A stretch of 64,000 nt of DNA from Blastomonas ursincola (GTDB lineage Bacteria > Pseudomonadota > Alphaproteobacteria > Sphingomonadales > Sphingomonadaceae). Location: contig NZ_VDES01000001.1 in assembly GCF_013607875.1 (NCBI RefSeq), forward strand, positions 372,001 to 436,000. The letters are read 5' to 3'. This document shows positions 34,914 to 44,019 of this stretch, one piece after another; within the stretch, counting starts at the first letter, position 1, and the number at the start of each line of letters is the position of its first letter. The notes under the pieces are model-generated. The model did no database searches. It was not told the DNA's origin and saw nothing but the letters and a program-made list of their open reading frames with translations. Both the position numbers and the translations under genes were made by a program.

Positions 34914-36007
34914 TCGGCGTGAGCCTCGCTCCGCTCGCCGCGCTGCTGCTCGGCGCGGACGCGCCCTCGCCTGCCGTCGATCAGGCCGCCGTCAACGCCG
35001 CGCTCGATCCGGTCAAGGCCCCTGGCACGGTGCTGATCGCGCGTGGGGACACGGTTGTGTACGAGCGCGCCTTCGGCCTGGTCGATCCGGCCGGAACTGC
35101 CGAGCACCAGCTCGGCAAGGTCTGGCGCTGGGCATCGGTGACCAAGCAGGTCACCGCAACCATCGCGATGCAGGAGGCCGCTGCGGGCCGGCTCGATCTG
35201 GACGCACCGATCATCACTTATCTTCCCGACAGCAAGGCGCCCAATGCCGCAACCATCACCTCGCGGATGCTGATGCAGCACATATCCGGCCTGCCGCGCA
35301 CCGAGGAAGGCCCGGTCGGGCGCGACGACTGGTCGACCTTCTACATGGTCGATCTCGACAGTCCCGAAACCGGCCGTGCCTGGTGCGAGGGACCGACGAC
35401 GCGCAAGCCTGCCGACGAGTTCTTCTACGGCGACTGCGACTTCATTATGATGGCCGCCGTGGTCGAGGCGACCAGCGGCAAGCCCTATGCTGCGCTGATC
35501 GAGGAACGCATCGCGAAGCCGCTCGGCCTCGGGAGCGTCGGCCTGTTCCCGCGCTCCGAGCCCAGCATGCCCGGCTTTGGCGACGGCAAACCCGAATCGA
35601 CAGCTTTCCGGCTCGAGAATTTCGGCGGCGCAGGCGCGCTCTACGGCACGACACGCGACCTCTTCGCCTTCGACCGCGCGCTGATGACCGGAAAGCTCAT
35701 CCCCGAGGCACAGCGCGCGCAGATGTGGGACGGCAAGCCGCAATATGGCTATGCCGCGCTCGGCCAATGGTCGTTCGCCGTACCACTCAAGGATTGCGGC
35801 GACACGCCGGTGCGCATCGTCGAGCGCCGCGGCTTCATCGGCGGCGTGGCCTTACGCAACATCATCCTGCCCGATCAGGACATGGTGATCATCATGACAT
35901 CGAACCGCGCCGAGGCCGAAGCGGCTTTTGGCGAAATCTGGCAGCAGGCGGGCATCACGCATGATGTGATGCGCGCCGCCCTGTGCGCCACCGGAGCCCC
36001 GCAATGA
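34910..36007 (+). CDS. Beta-lactamase-family serine hydrolase
   Basis: A 365-aa serine hydrolase of the class C beta-lactamase/penicillin-binding fold. The nucleophile motif is [17 protein letters not shown] (SxxK: Ser-Val-Thr-Lys), and the Tyr motif candidate is [16 protein letters not shown] (YGD in place of YxN). A short N-terminal hydrophobic segment suggests export. The substrate is unknown; such enzymes include esterases and peptidases. It is coupled at both ends (ATGA with pyrE and with pdxJ), an odd place for a hydrolase. Confidence 0.85.
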   Translation: MIGVSLAPLAALLLGADAPSPAVDQAAVNAALDPVKAPGTVLIARGDTVVYERAFGLVDPAGTAEHQLGKVWRWASVTKQVTATIAMQEAAAGRLDLDAPIITYLPDSKAPNAATITSRMLMQHISGLPRTEEGPVGRDDWSTFYMVDLDSPETGRAWCEGPTTRKPADEFFYGDCDFIMMAAVVEATSGKPYAALIEERIAKPLGLGSVGLFPRSEPSMPGFGDGKPESTAFRLENFGGAGALYGTTRDLFAFDRALMTGKLIPEAQRAQMWDGKPQYGYAALGQWSFAVPLKDCGDTPVRIVERRGFIGGVALRNIILPDQDMVIIMTSNRAEAEAAFGEIWQQAGITHDVMRAALCATGAPQ

Positions 36008-36744
36008 CCAACCATATCCGCCTGGGCGTGAATATCGATCACGTCGCCACCATCCGAAACGCGCGCGGCGGCGACCATCCCGATCCGATGCGCGCGGTGC
36101 GCATCGTGCAAGAGGCCGGCGGCGACGGTATCACCGTGCACCTGCGCGAGGACCGGCGGCATATCCGCGACAGCGACCTCGACGCGATCATGGCGGGCGC
36201 GACTCTGCCCATCAATCTCGAGATGGCGGCGACCGAGGAGATGCTTGCCATCGCGCTGCGCCACAAGCCACACGCCGCCTGCATCGTGCCCGAAAAGCGC
36301 GAAGAGCGCACCACCGAGGGCGGGCTCGATGCGGCCGGGCTGCACAACACTCTGATGCCGATCGTCGGGCGGCTGAGCGAGGCGGGAATCCGCGTCAGCC
36401 TGTTCATCGAACCCGAAGCGCGGCAGATCGAAGCGGCGATGCGGCTCGGTGCGCCGGTGGTAGAGCTACATACCGGGCGATACGCCCATCTGTGGCTCGA
36501 CGAGGACCAGGCCGGAGTGGAGAAAGAACTGAAGCGTATCGCCGATGCCGCCGCGCTCGCCGCCAAGAACGGCATCGAACCGCACGCGGGGCACGGCCTC
36601 ACCTTCGAGAACGTCCAGCCGATCGCGGCCATCCCGCAGCTCGCGGAATTGAACATCGGCCATTATCTGATCGGCGAGGCGATCTTCGACGGTCTCGAAG
36701 CCAGCATCCGCAAGATGCGGCAATTGATGGACGAGGCGCGGTGA
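36004..36744 (+). CDS. pdxJ: Pyridoxine 5'-phosphate synthase
   Basis: A 246-aa TIM-barrel enzyme that condenses 1-deoxyxylulose-5-phosphate with 3-amino-2-oxopropyl phosphate to make PNP (DXP-dependent vitamin B6 route). The start [18 protein letters not shown], the [16 protein letters not shown] segment, and the C-terminal [15 protein letters not shown] with [13 protein letters not shown] are signatures. The ATG at 36004 overlaps the previous stop. It is followed by acpS at a GTGA overlap, a standard pdxJ-acpS pair. Confidence 0.97.
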   Translation: MTNHIRLGVNIDHVATIRNARGGDHPDPMRAVRIVQEAGGDGITVHLREDRRHIRDSDLDAIMAGATLPINLEMAATEEMLAIALRHKPHAACIVPEKREERTTEGGLDAAGLHNTLMPIVGRLSEAGIRVSLFIEPEARQIEAAMRLGAPVVELHTGRYAHLWLDEDQAGVEKELKRIADAAALAAKNGIEPHAGHGLTFENVQPIAAIPQLAELNIGHYLIGEAIFDGLEASIRKMRQLMDEAR

Positions 36745-37145
36745 TCATCGGCCTCGGCTCCGACCTGTGCAATATCGAGCGGATCCAGGCCTCGCTCGAC
36801 CGCTTCGGCGCGCGGTTCGAAAAGCGCGTGTTCACCGACGTGGAGCAGGCCAAGGCCAACCGCCGTCCGTTCACCAAGGCGGGAACGCTGGCCAAGCGCT
36901 TTGCCGCCAAGGAGGCTTTTTCGAAAGCGGTGGGAACAGGGTTCAAGGCTGGCGTGTTCATGAAGGATATCGGCGTCGTCAATGCCCCTTCCGGCGCGCC
37001 GACACTGCATCTCACCGGGGGCGCGAAGGCACGGCTGGACAGCATGATCCCTCAGGGCCATTCCGCCTTCATTCATCTCACGCTCACCGACGATCATCCA
37101 TGGGCTCAGGCCTTCGTCATTATCGAGGCGCGGCCCGTTGACTGA
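36741..37145 (+). CDS. acpS: Holo-[acyl-carrier-protein] synthase
   Basis: A 134-aa phosphopantetheinyl transferase that activates acyl carrier protein from CoA. The Mg-binding motif [15 protein letters not shown] (Asp) is at the start and [18 protein letters not shown] carries the catalytic KEAFSKA. It begins at a GTG overlapping the pdxJ stop. lepB begins inside its 3' end. Confidence 0.95.
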   Translation: MIIGLGSDLCNIERIQASLDRFGARFEKRVFTDVEQAKANRRPFTKAGTLAKRFAAKEAFSKAVGTGFKAGVFMKDIGVVNAPSGAPTLHLTGGAKARLDSMIPQGHSAFIHLTLTDDHPWAQAFVIIEARPVD

Positions 37146-38052
37146 CAGCCCCTCGCCCCGTCCGGACCCGAAAGACCCCGAAATGGCACCAGAATCTTCC
37201 GATGTGGCAATCGAGGCCAAGGACGCGCGCGCGTCCGAGACCGACAAGCCGGTCAACTGGTTCGAGGAGATTCGGGGGCTGGCCCTGCTGCTGCTTGCGG
37301 TGCTGGCCTTCCATTCGCTGGTCGCCAAGCCCTTCTACATCCCCACCATGTCGATGATGCCCAATCTGCTGGTCGGCGACCGGCTGGTGGTGACCAAATA
37401 TCCCTATGGCTGGTCCTGGGTCTCGGTCTCGTTCCACCTCCTCCCGCCAATGAAGGGGCGGATCATGGGATCGACGCCCGAATATGGCGACATCGTCATC
37501 GCCACCCCGCCGGGCGCACAGAGCGACTATATCAAGCGCGTCATCGGCCGCCCCGGCGACACTATCGAGGTGCGCCAGGGCCGCGTCATCCTGAACGGCA
37601 AGCAGATCCCGCGCGCGGTGCAGCCGAACCTGATGCTGCCCGTCGACGTGAACTCGCCCTGCAACGCCAGCGATTTCCCGATGCTCAAGGCGCGTGGAGC
37701 CGATGGCCGCTATTATTGCGAGCTGCCGATCATCCGGGAGACTTTGCCCAACGGCGTGTCGTACAACACGATCGATCTCGGCCCCGATTATCCGCTCGAC
37801 AATTACGGCCCCTACAAGGTGCCTGCGGGCCATGTCTTCCTGATGGGCGACAATCGCGACCGCAGCGCGGACAGCCGTGCGAGCCTGGAGGAGCTAGGCC
37901 TGGGCGGCGCGGTGCCGCTCGAGAATATCGGCGGCCGCGCGGAAATCGTCACCTTCTCGCTCGACGGTAGCACCAGCTGGAACCCGCTCAGCTGGTGGGA
38001 ATCGCTCCGCGGCGACCGCGCCGGGACAAGCCTGCGTCCGGACAGGGATTGA
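37138..38052 (+). CDS. lepB: Signal peptidase I
   Basis: A 304-aa inner-membrane protease that removes signal peptides. After a Pro/charged N-terminus and one membrane segment ([15 protein letters not shown]), the catalytic Ser is in [16 protein letters not shown], the general-base Lys in [15 protein letters not shown], and the conserved C-terminal box is [16 protein letters not shown] at 37138 overlaps the acpS stop; the ATG at 37183 ([10 protein letters not shown]) is an equally possible start. It ends the pyrE run before a REP copy. Confidence 0.95.
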   Translation: MTDSPSPRPDPKDPEMAPESSDVAIEAKDARASETDKPVNWFEEIRGLALLLLAVLAFHSLVAKPFYIPTMSMMPNLLVGDRLVVTKYPYGWSWVSVSFHLLPPMKGRIMGSTPEYGDIVIATPPGAQSDYIKRVIGRPGDTIEVRQGRVILNGKQIPRAVQPNLMLPVDVNSPCNASDFPMLKARGADGRYYCELPIIRETLPNGVSYNTIDLGPDYPLDNYGPYKVPAGHVFLMGDNRDRSADSRASLEELGLGGAVPLENIGGRAEIVTFSLDGSTSWNPLSWWESLRGDRAGTSLRPDRD

Positions 38053-38075
38053 TCCCCTTCGGTTCGTCCTGAACC

Positions 38076-38155
38076 GGCACCCCCGCGAAGGCGGGGGTCC
38101 CGCTTCCTCTCCATCGCCCGCGCTCGAGCGGGATTCCCGCTTTCGCGGGAATGAC
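38076..38155. repeat. REP-like palindromic pair, copy 4
   Basis: An 80-base element between the convergent lepB and NTP-transferase genes, with the same two palindromic arms as the copy at 4576 (CCCCCGCGAAGGCGGGGG and GATTCCCGCTTTCGCGGGAA). Confidence 0.85.
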
Positions 38156-38171
38156 GGTGAACTTTGGAGAC

Positions 38172-38969
38172 CTAAGCCGGCTTGCGCTTCGCCAGCAGCA
38201 TCTCGGCGATCTTGTAGGTCCGCTCGTTGTCGACATCGACCGCATAGGCGCCTTCGGTCAGCAGCAGCGCGCGGACCTTGACCTTGAAGCGGCGCGAGAT
38301 GGCGGCCATTGCGCCATCGACGCTCCACCAGCCGAGACGGAAGCGGATGAGGTTGAGGATGCCGAACGCCTGCGCGATCCGCCCCTTGGTCTTGATAAAC
38401 TGCCCCCCGGCGCGAAACGCCTCGGCCGCGCGGAACGAGGCGGCATCGCGCAGCCAATAGGCGTTGCAGTTCGAGATCGCCATGTCGCTGAATTCGTAGA
38501 ACCGCCGCTGCGCTTCGGGATGTTCGGCGAGGATGCTCGACTTTTCGGCGATCGCGATGACCGCGCCCGCGCCCTCGCGCATGCCGAAATCGTGGATCGA
38601 GCGGATTTCCTCTGCTGTCACCAGCACATTGTCGCCAGTGGTGATCAGCATCGGGAACGGGCTCCCCGCTTCCTCGATGACCGCTTCGATGCTCTCGACA
38701 ATGCCTTCGCGCGACACGCTCATGCGCAGCCTTCCGCTGGCCGTGAGCTTCTGCACTGCAGGCAGGTCGGCGACCACTGCCGGATCATGGATCGACACCC
38801 AGATCGGACTGTCCGGCCAGGCGTCTTCCACGCCTTCCAGCACCCATTGCAGCAGCGCCTTGCCCTGGATCGGCACGTTGCACTTGTGCGTGACTCCGGC
38901 GGCCTCGGCCAGCGGGTCGAGCTTGCCGTCGCGCTTGCCGGCGAGGATCACGATTGTCGGCGATGTCAT
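38172..38969 (-). CDS. NTP-transferase (MobA-like) domain protein
   Basis: A 265-aa nucleotidyltransferase-fold protein. The nucleotide loop TIVILAGKRDGKLDPLAEAAG and the lysine segment GVTHKCNVPIQGKALLQWVL match the MobA/GlmU-type core, and TTGDNVLVTAEEI supplies the metal-binding Asp. The basic middle region (RRFKVKVRALLL) is less typical. The sugar or cofactor substrate is unknown. It stands alone, divergent from hom. Confidence 0.82.
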   Translation of the reverse strand: MTSPTIVILAGKRDGKLDPLAEAAGVTHKCNVPIQGKALLQWVLEGVEDAWPDSPIWVSIHDPAVVADLPAVQKLTASGRLRMSVSREGIVESIEAVIEEAGSPFPMLITTGDNVLVTAEEIRSIHDFGMREGAGAVIAIAEKSSILAEHPEAQRRFYEFSDMAISNCNAYWLRDAASFRAAEAFRAGGQFIKTKGRIAQAFGILNLIRFRLGWWSVDGAMAAISRRFKVKVRALLLTEGAYAVDVDNERTYKIAEMLLAKRKPA

Positions 38970-39110
38970 GAACTACCCTTTATGCGATCATCCGGCCCCG
39001 GGCGGCCTATAGGGCGGCAAGGCGGCGCGAACAACCCGCTGCGCCCTCTTCCCTTTGCCGTTGCACACGCTAAGGACGCAATCGGATGAACTTTCGCTGA
39101 AGGACCGAAA

Positions 39111-40415
39111 ATGGGGGAAACGCTGAACATCGCGCTGGTCGGGCTGGGTACCGTGGGCGCGGGCGTCATCCGTCTGGTCGAAGAGAACGCGGCGCTGATC
39201 GCGCGGCGTGCGGGCAAGCCGATCCGTATCTGCGGCATCACTGCGCGCGACCGCGCCAAGGATCGCGGCGTCGACCTTTCGCCCTATGAATGGGTCGACG
39301 ACATGGGCGAATTTGCCACCCGCGGGGATATCGACGTGGTGGTCGAGCTGATCGGCGGCGCGGATGGCCCTGCCCTGACGCTCGCCAAGGAATGCCTGAG
39401 TGGCGGCAAGGCCTTCGTCACCGCGAACAAGGCGATGGTCGCGCATCACGGGCTGGACCTAGCCGAGCGCGCCGAAAAGGCCGGACTCGCCTTCAAGTAC
39501 GAAGCTGCGGTCGCAGGCGGAATCCCGGTGATCAAGGGCCTGCGCGAAGGTGCGGCGGCCAACCGTCTGAGCCGCGTCTATGGCATCTTGAACGGGACGT
39601 GCAATTTCATCCTCTCGGCCATGGAAAGGACCGGGCAGGATTTCGCCGAGGTGCTCGCCGAAGCGCAGGCGCGCGGCTTTGCAGAGGCCGATCCCAGCTT
39701 CGACATCGATGGCGTCGATGCCGCGCACAAGCTGTCGATTCTCGCTGCGCTGGCGTTCGGCACCGAGCTCGATTTCGACGGCATCGAACGCAGCGGCATC
39801 CGCAAGATTCTGTCCGCCGACATCGCCCAGGCCGCCGCGCTCGGCTATCGCATCCGCCTGATCGGCATGGCCGAGCTCGACGGGCATAATGGCGATGCGC
39901 AGCTGTTCCAGCGCGTCCACCCCTATCTGGTGCCGATGCACCATCCGCTGGCGCATGTCGAAGGGTCGACCAATGCCGTGGTCGCCGAGGGCAATTTCTC
40001 CGGGCGCCTGCTGTTCCAGGGCGCGGGCGCGGGCGATGGTCCGACCGCGAGCGCGGTCGTTGCCGACCTGATCGACATCGCGCGCGGCGAGATCGGCCCC
40101 GCCTTTTCGATGCCGGTGCGCGAGCTCGACAAGGTTGCGCGCGCCGAAACCGGGCACCGCACCGGCAAATGCTATCTTCGCTTCGAGGTCGCCGACCGGC
40201 CCGGCGTGCTCGCCGAGATCACCGCCGCGATGCGCGATGCGGGCGTCTCGATCGAAAGCCTGATCCAGAAGGGCCGCAGTCCCGATGGCAGCGTGCTCGT
40301 CGCCATGGTGACGCATGAAGGCCCCGAAAGCGCGGTTGCGGCAACCTTGTCTGCGCTCAAGGGTTCACCCAGCTTGCACGCCGATCCGCTGGTCGTGCAC
40401 ATTCTCGGAGACTGA
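39111..40415 (+). CDS. hom: Homoserine dehydrogenase
   Basis: A 434-aa enzyme of the aspartate pathway that reduces aspartate semialdehyde to homoserine. The NAD(P) motif is IALVGLGTVGAGVIRLVEE; the catalytic region is GKAFVTANKAMVAHHG and LNGTCNFILSAMERTG. An ACT domain closes the chain (about residues 350-430, RFEVADRPGVLAEITAAMRD), which normally gives allosteric feedback control. It is followed three bases later by a DUF808 gene. thrC is at 25.7 kb. Confidence 0.97.
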   Translation: MGETLNIALVGLGTVGAGVIRLVEENAALIARRAGKPIRICGITARDRAKDRGVDLSPYEWVDDMGEFATRGDIDVVVELIGGADGPALTLAKECLSGGKAFVTANKAMVAHHGLDLAERAEKAGLAFKYEAAVAGGIPVIKGLREGAAANRLSRVYGILNGTCNFILSAMERTGQDFAEVLAEAQARGFAEADPSFDIDGVDAAHKLSILAALAFGTELDFDGIERSGIRKILSADIAQAAALGYRIRLIGMAELDGHNGDAQLFQRVHPYLVPMHHPLAHVEGSTNAVVAEGNFSGRLLFQGAGAGDGPTASAVVADLIDIARGEIGPAFSMPVRELDKVARAETGHRTGKCYLRFEVADRPGVLAEITAAMRDAGVSIESLIQKGRSPDGSVLVAMVTHEGPESAVAATLSALKGSPSLHADPLVVHILGD

Positions 40416-40418
40416 CCG

Positions 40419-41357
40419 ATGCCTTCAGGCCTTGCCGCGCTGCTTGACGATGTCGCCGCGCTGACCCGTCTTGCTGCCGTATCGATCGACGATGTCGGCG
40501 CAGCGGCGGCCAAGGCCGGCACCAAGGCCGCGGGCGTAGTGGTCGACGACGCGGCGGTCACGCCGCAATATGTCACCGACTTCACTCCCGATCGCGAGCT
40601 TCCGGTCATCTGGCGCATCGCCAAGGGGTCGTTGTTCAACAAGTTCGTCATATTGCTGCCCATCGGGCTGATATTGAGCGCTTTTCTGCCTTGGGCAATC
40701 ACCCCGATCCTGATGGCGGGCGGCGCGTTCCTGTGCTTCGAGGGCGCGGAAAAGATCATCCACAAGCTCAGCCACAAGCAGGATACCGCCGAGGTGGTCG
40801 AGCAGGTGCAGGACATGTTCGCGCTGGAAAACGAGCGCGTGAAGGGCGCAGTGCGCACCGACTTGATCCTGTCTGCCGAGATCATGGCGATCGCGCTCGC
40901 AGAGGTCGCCGACCGGTCGATCGCGATGCAGGCGGGCGTGCTCGCGGTGGTCGGCCTGCTGATCACCGCTGCAGTCTATGGGGCGGTCGGCCTAATCGTG
41001 AAGATGGACGATTTCGGCCTGCACCTCGCGAAAAAGCCCTCCGCCGCCGCGCAAGGCTTTGGCCGTGGGCTGGTCAAGGCCATGCCGATCGTGATGTCGG
41101 CGCTCGGCATCATCGGCACGGCCGCGATGGTCTGGGTCGGCGGACAGATCATCATCCACGGGCTTGCGGTGTTCGGCGTCGCCGGACCCGAGCATCTGAT
41201 CCACGACATCGCTGTCGCGGCGGGCGAAGCGGTCCCAGCGGTCGGCGGCCTGGTCGAATGGCTGGTCGGTGCGATCGGGGCGGGCATTGTCGGCCTGGTG
41301 ATCGGCGGCGTGATTGCGGCGATCTACAACGCGGTCAAGGGCAAGGGCGCGCATTAA
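40419..41357 (+). CDS. DUF808 family membrane protein
   Basis: A 312-aa polytopic membrane protein. It opens with SGLAALLDDVAALTRLAAVSIDD and the conserved ATP-independent segment AGVVVDDAAVTPQYV. At least four to six hydrophobic helices follow (for example FNKFVILLPIGLILSAFLPW and GLVIGGVIAAIYNAV). DUF808 proteins (YedI-like) are widespread and of unknown function. It starts three bases after hom, so it is probably co-transcribed with it. Confidence 0.88.
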   Translation: MPSGLAALLDDVAALTRLAAVSIDDVGAAAAKAGTKAAGVVVDDAAVTPQYVTDFTPDRELPVIWRIAKGSLFNKFVILLPIGLILSAFLPWAITPILMAGGAFLCFEGAEKIIHKLSHKQDTAEVVEQVQDMFALENERVKGAVRTDLILSAEIMAIALAEVADRSIAMQAGVLAVVGLLITAAVYGAVGLIVKMDDFGLHLAKKPSAAAQGFGRGLVKAMPIVMSALGIIGTAAMVWVGGQIIIHGLAVFGVAGPEHLIHDIAVAAGEAVPAVGGLVEWLVGAIGAGIVGLVIGGVIAAIYNAVKGKGAH

Positions 41358-41369
41358 GGCGCTGATTTA

Positions 41370-41523
41370 CCCTCCCCCTTGATGGGGGAGGCAGTGGAGA
41401 CTTGGCAGCTTGCTGCCTATGTCGCAGCGGTGGGGGTGGCGGTGCGGCAATTTAACACCGGCATCCCTAAGCTCGATCTGGAGACATCACCCCCACCCAA
41501 CCCTCCCCCATCAAGGGGGAAGG
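41370..41523. repeat. MITE-like element with 20-bp palindromic ends
   Basis: CCTCCCCCTTGATGGGGGAGG at the left and CCCTCCCCCATCAAGGGGGA at the right are near-mirror ends; the inner flanks GGTGGGGGTGG and CACCCCCACCC are inverted too. The unit is about 154 bases with no ORF, and resembles the shorter element at 1739-1838. It lies between the convergent DUF808 and GNAT genes. Confidence 0.6.
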
Positions 41524-41524
41524 C

Positions 41525-42052
41525 TTACCGATTACCTGCCCGCGCGTACACGTTCACCGTCACGTCCCCGAGCGGCGCATCGCCGATGGCCGCGAAGCCC
41601 AGCTTCGCTGCAACATGCTCGGAGGCGCCGTGGCCGGGCTCGATGATGCAGCGCACCTCGCCGCCGCCCAGCGCGCTGTCGTTCCAGGCCATCACCGCGG
41701 TCATGGCCTCGCTCACCAGGCCTTTGCCCCAATGGTCCGGCGCGATCGCCCAGCCGGCCTCGGGATAACCGATCAGCAGATCGATACCGCGCTCGAAATT
41801 GGCGAGCCCCCCTACCCCCACCAGCAAGTCGGTCTGCCGGTCCGTGAACAGCCAATAGCCATAGCCGCAGAGCGCCCACAACCCGTGCATGCCGATGAAG
41901 CGCGTCCAGCTCTCGTTGCGGGTGCGTGGCTTGCCCCCGATATAGGCGGTGACACGCTCGTCGGCCCACATTGTGGCATAGGCTTCGAAATCCGCCATCA
42001 CCGGCGCGCGGAGGCGCAACCGCTTGGTCTCGATTATTGGAATGTCGATCAC
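41525..42052 (-). CDS. GNAT family acetyltransferase (RimJ/RimL-like)
   Basis: A 175-aa acetyltransferase. It begins IDIPIIETKRLRLRAPVMAD, typical of the RimJ/L group, and has the acetyl-CoA loop region GWAIAPDHWGKGLVSEAMTA and the motif VRCIIEPGHGASEHVAAKLGF. Such enzymes acetylate protein N-termini or small amines; the target is unknown. Its GTG start overlaps the stop of the upstream hypothetical gene (GTGA). Confidence 0.86.
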   Translation of the reverse strand: MIDIPIIETKRLRLRAPVMADFEAYATMWADERVTAYIGGKPRTRNESWTRFIGMHGLWALCGYGYWLFTDRQTDLLVGVGGLANFERGIDLLIGYPEAGWAIAPDHWGKGLVSEAMTAVMAWNDSALGGGEVRCIIEPGHGASEHVAAKLGFAAIGDAPLGDVTVNVYARAGNR

Positions 42053-42567
42053 TGCCCCTCGCTCTGTTCGGGATCGCGCGCCTTCTCGGCCGCCTCGGCT
42101 TCGCGCGCCTTTTGCAGATATTCCTCGTCGACCTCCGGAAGCTTGGAAAAGTCGATCATGTAAGCCTTGGGCGGCGGACAGGGCGGAACGATGCAGCCAA
42201 GCCCCATCGTCGCCTTGCCCTTGAAGATGCCATCACCCGCGACATCGGGCGCGGGCGGCGGACCACCGGTAGCGAGACGTCCCTCGGTATCGGCCGGAAC
42301 GCGGAATTTCGCCCCGGCATCCGCCTCGCCGCAGACCACGATATCCTTGCCGGCAGCGCTGGGTGCGCAGCGCTTGGCGCGCTCTTCCTTGCCGGTCCAC
42401 TCGTCGGCCTTGCGAATCAGCTGCTTCACCTTGGCTTCGACCGGATCTGGCTCGCGCTTCTCCGGCTCGGGCAGACGCGTGTCGTCCTGCGCCTCCTGCG
42501 CGAGCGCCACTGGCGCAAAAACCCCCGAAATGGCGAGCGCGGCGGCCACCAACAGCATTCTCGACAA
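42049..42567 (-). CDS. Hypothetical exported protein (172 aa)
   Basis: A 172-aa protein with a signal peptide (MLLVAAALAISGVFAPVALA), then a charged, Pro-rich mature region (EPEKREPDPVEAKVKQLIRK). It has four cysteines (CAPSAAGKDIVVCGEAD and GLGCIVPPCPPP). The Cys pairs may form disulfides in the periplasm. No known family is recognisable. A TTG at 42567 is used here; an ATG at 42558 also gives a complete signal peptide. It is divergent from glpX. Confidence 0.62.
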   Translation of the reverse strand: MSRMLLVAAALAISGVFAPVALAQEAQDDTRLPEPEKREPDPVEAKVKQLIRKADEWTGKEERAKRCAPSAAGKDIVVCGEADAGAKFRVPADTEGRLATGGPPPAPDVAGDGIFKGKATMGLGCIVPPCPPPKAYMIDFSKLPEVDEEYLQKAREAEAAEKARDPEQSEGQ

Positions 42568-42655
42568 TGCAATAATGCTCCCTTATGGACCGGGCGCAAC
42601 GCACCAGGCCTGGAACGCAACTGGTGCCCCACAAAAGAAGGATGACCCGCCTGCC

Positions 42656-43657
42656 ATGTCCAGCGCAAGCCTGAAAGCGACGCCCCCCTCACAAACCCCG
42701 CAGCTCGACCGCGTGCTCGTGCTCGAAATGGTCCGCGTGACCGAGGCGGCCGCGATCGCCGCATCGAACCTGATCGGCCGCGGTGACGAAAAGGCGGCGG
42801 ACGCAGCGGCGGTGGAAGCAATGCGCGCGGCGCTCAACGGGCTGGACATCGACGGCACCGTGGTTATCGGCGAAGGCGAGCGTGACGAGGCGCCGATGCT
42901 GTATATCGGCGAAAAGGTGGGCCTGGGCAATGAAGGCGCTCCGCGCATCGACATCGCACTCGATCCGCTGGAAGGCACCACCATCACCGCCAAGGCCGGT
43001 CCCAATGCGCTGGCCGTGCTGGCGATTGCCGAGAACGGCTGCCTGCTCAACGCACCCGATGTGTACATGGACAAGATCGCGGTCGGCCCGGGCTATCCCG
43101 AAGGCGTGATCGATCTCAACAAGAGCCCGACCGAGAACGTCCAGGCGGTTGCCGCCGCCAAGGGCGTCAAGCCGGGTGAAATCATCGTCTGCGTGCTCGA
43201 CCGTCCGCGCCATGCCGATCTGATCGCCGAACTGCGTGGGCTCGACTGCGGCATCATGCTGATCCCCGATGGTGACGTTGCCGGGGTGATCGCCACCACC
43301 AACCCTGAAACCACCATCGACCTGTATATGGGCTCTGGCGGGGCGCCCGAGGGCGTGCTGGCGGCTGCCGCGCTGCGTTGCGTCGGCGGCCAGTTCAAGG
43401 GCCGGCTGCTGTTCCGCAACGACGACGAGCGTGCCCGCGCGCGCAAATGGGGTATCGAAGACCTGAATGCGGTCTATGACCTGACCGATCTTGCCAAGGG
43501 CGACTGCATCTTCGCTGCGACCGGCGTGACCGATGGTTCGCTGCTGCAGGGCGTCAAGCGTCGCCGCGACGGCATCATGACCACCGAAACCGTGGTGATG
43601 CGCTCGGCCAGCGGCACCGTGCGCTGGGTCAAGGGCGAGCATCGCATCGCCCGGTAA
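42656..43657 (+). CDS. glpX: Class II fructose-1,6-bisphosphatase
   Basis: A 333-aa gluconeogenic phosphatase of the GlpX type. The metal site is seen in VVIGEGERDEAPMLYIGEKV and in IALDPLEGTTITAKAG (DPLEGT), and substrate contacts lie in MGSGGAPEGVLAAAALRCVG. The ATG at 42656 has an AAGAAGGA site upstream; the frame is open further but that part is not homologous. In related genomes glpX often sits near hom, and here the gap holds three unrelated genes. Confidence 0.96.
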   Translation: MSSASLKATPPSQTPQLDRVLVLEMVRVTEAAAIAASNLIGRGDEKAADAAAVEAMRAALNGLDIDGTVVIGEGERDEAPMLYIGEKVGLGNEGAPRIDIALDPLEGTTITAKAGPNALAVLAIAENGCLLNAPDVYMDKIAVGPGYPEGVIDLNKSPTENVQAVAAAKGVKPGEIIVCVLDRPRHADLIAELRGLDCGIMLIPDGDVAGVIATTNPETTIDLYMGSGGAPEGVLAAAALRCVGGQFKGRLLFRNDDERARARKWGIEDLNAVYDLTDLAKGDCIFAATGVTDGSLLQGVKRRRDGIMTTETVVMRSASGTVRWVKGEHRIAR

Positions 43658-43671
43658 TCGGGAAAGACGGC

Positions 43672-43700
43672 TGGTGCAGGGATCGTTCAGCCCTGCGCCA
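43672..43700. terminator. Stem-loop at the glpX / hypothetical convergent junction
   Basis: TGGTGCAGGG and CCCTGCGCCA form an interrupted stem around an 8-base loop between the two stops. No T-run, so it may be a weak bidirectional terminator. Confidence 0.3.
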
Positions 43701-43947
43701 GCCGCCCCGCGAGCCGCGCGACCAGTGCGGCACGAACAGCCTCGGCGTCCCCCGGCACCAGATTATCCGCCTGCTCATAGCCGGCGCGACGCAGCAGTGC
43801 CTGAACCAGCATCCTGCGATCCTGCGTCATGTCGCGGGCCAGCTCTTCGGCTAGCGCATCGACGATCCACAAAGCGGCACGATTCATCACATCATCCTGG
43901 GTGCCGCGTGCAGGTGTCGCGGCGGGACGTTCGAGCAATTCCAACAT
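43687..43947 (-). CDS. Small hypothetical protein (86 aa)
   Basis: An 86-aa helical protein, MLELLERPAATPARGTQDDV..., with NRAALWIVDALAEELARD, and a C-terminal helix EAVRAALVARLAGRL. It has no signal or membrane segment. AAGGCGG lies before the ATG at 43947; the longer frame from 44007 is not supported. It precedes no partner. Function unknown. Confidence 0.5.
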   Translation of the reverse strand: MLELLERPAATPARGTQDDVMNRAALWIVDALAEELARDMTQDRRMLVQALLRRAGYEQADNLVPGDAEAVRAALVARLAGRLAQG

Positions 43948-44019
43948 CGTTCCGCCTTGCGCGGTGCCAGCCTGTGTCCCAAGCCGAGTGACACAGACAT
44001 CCTGCATTTGTGACGAACG

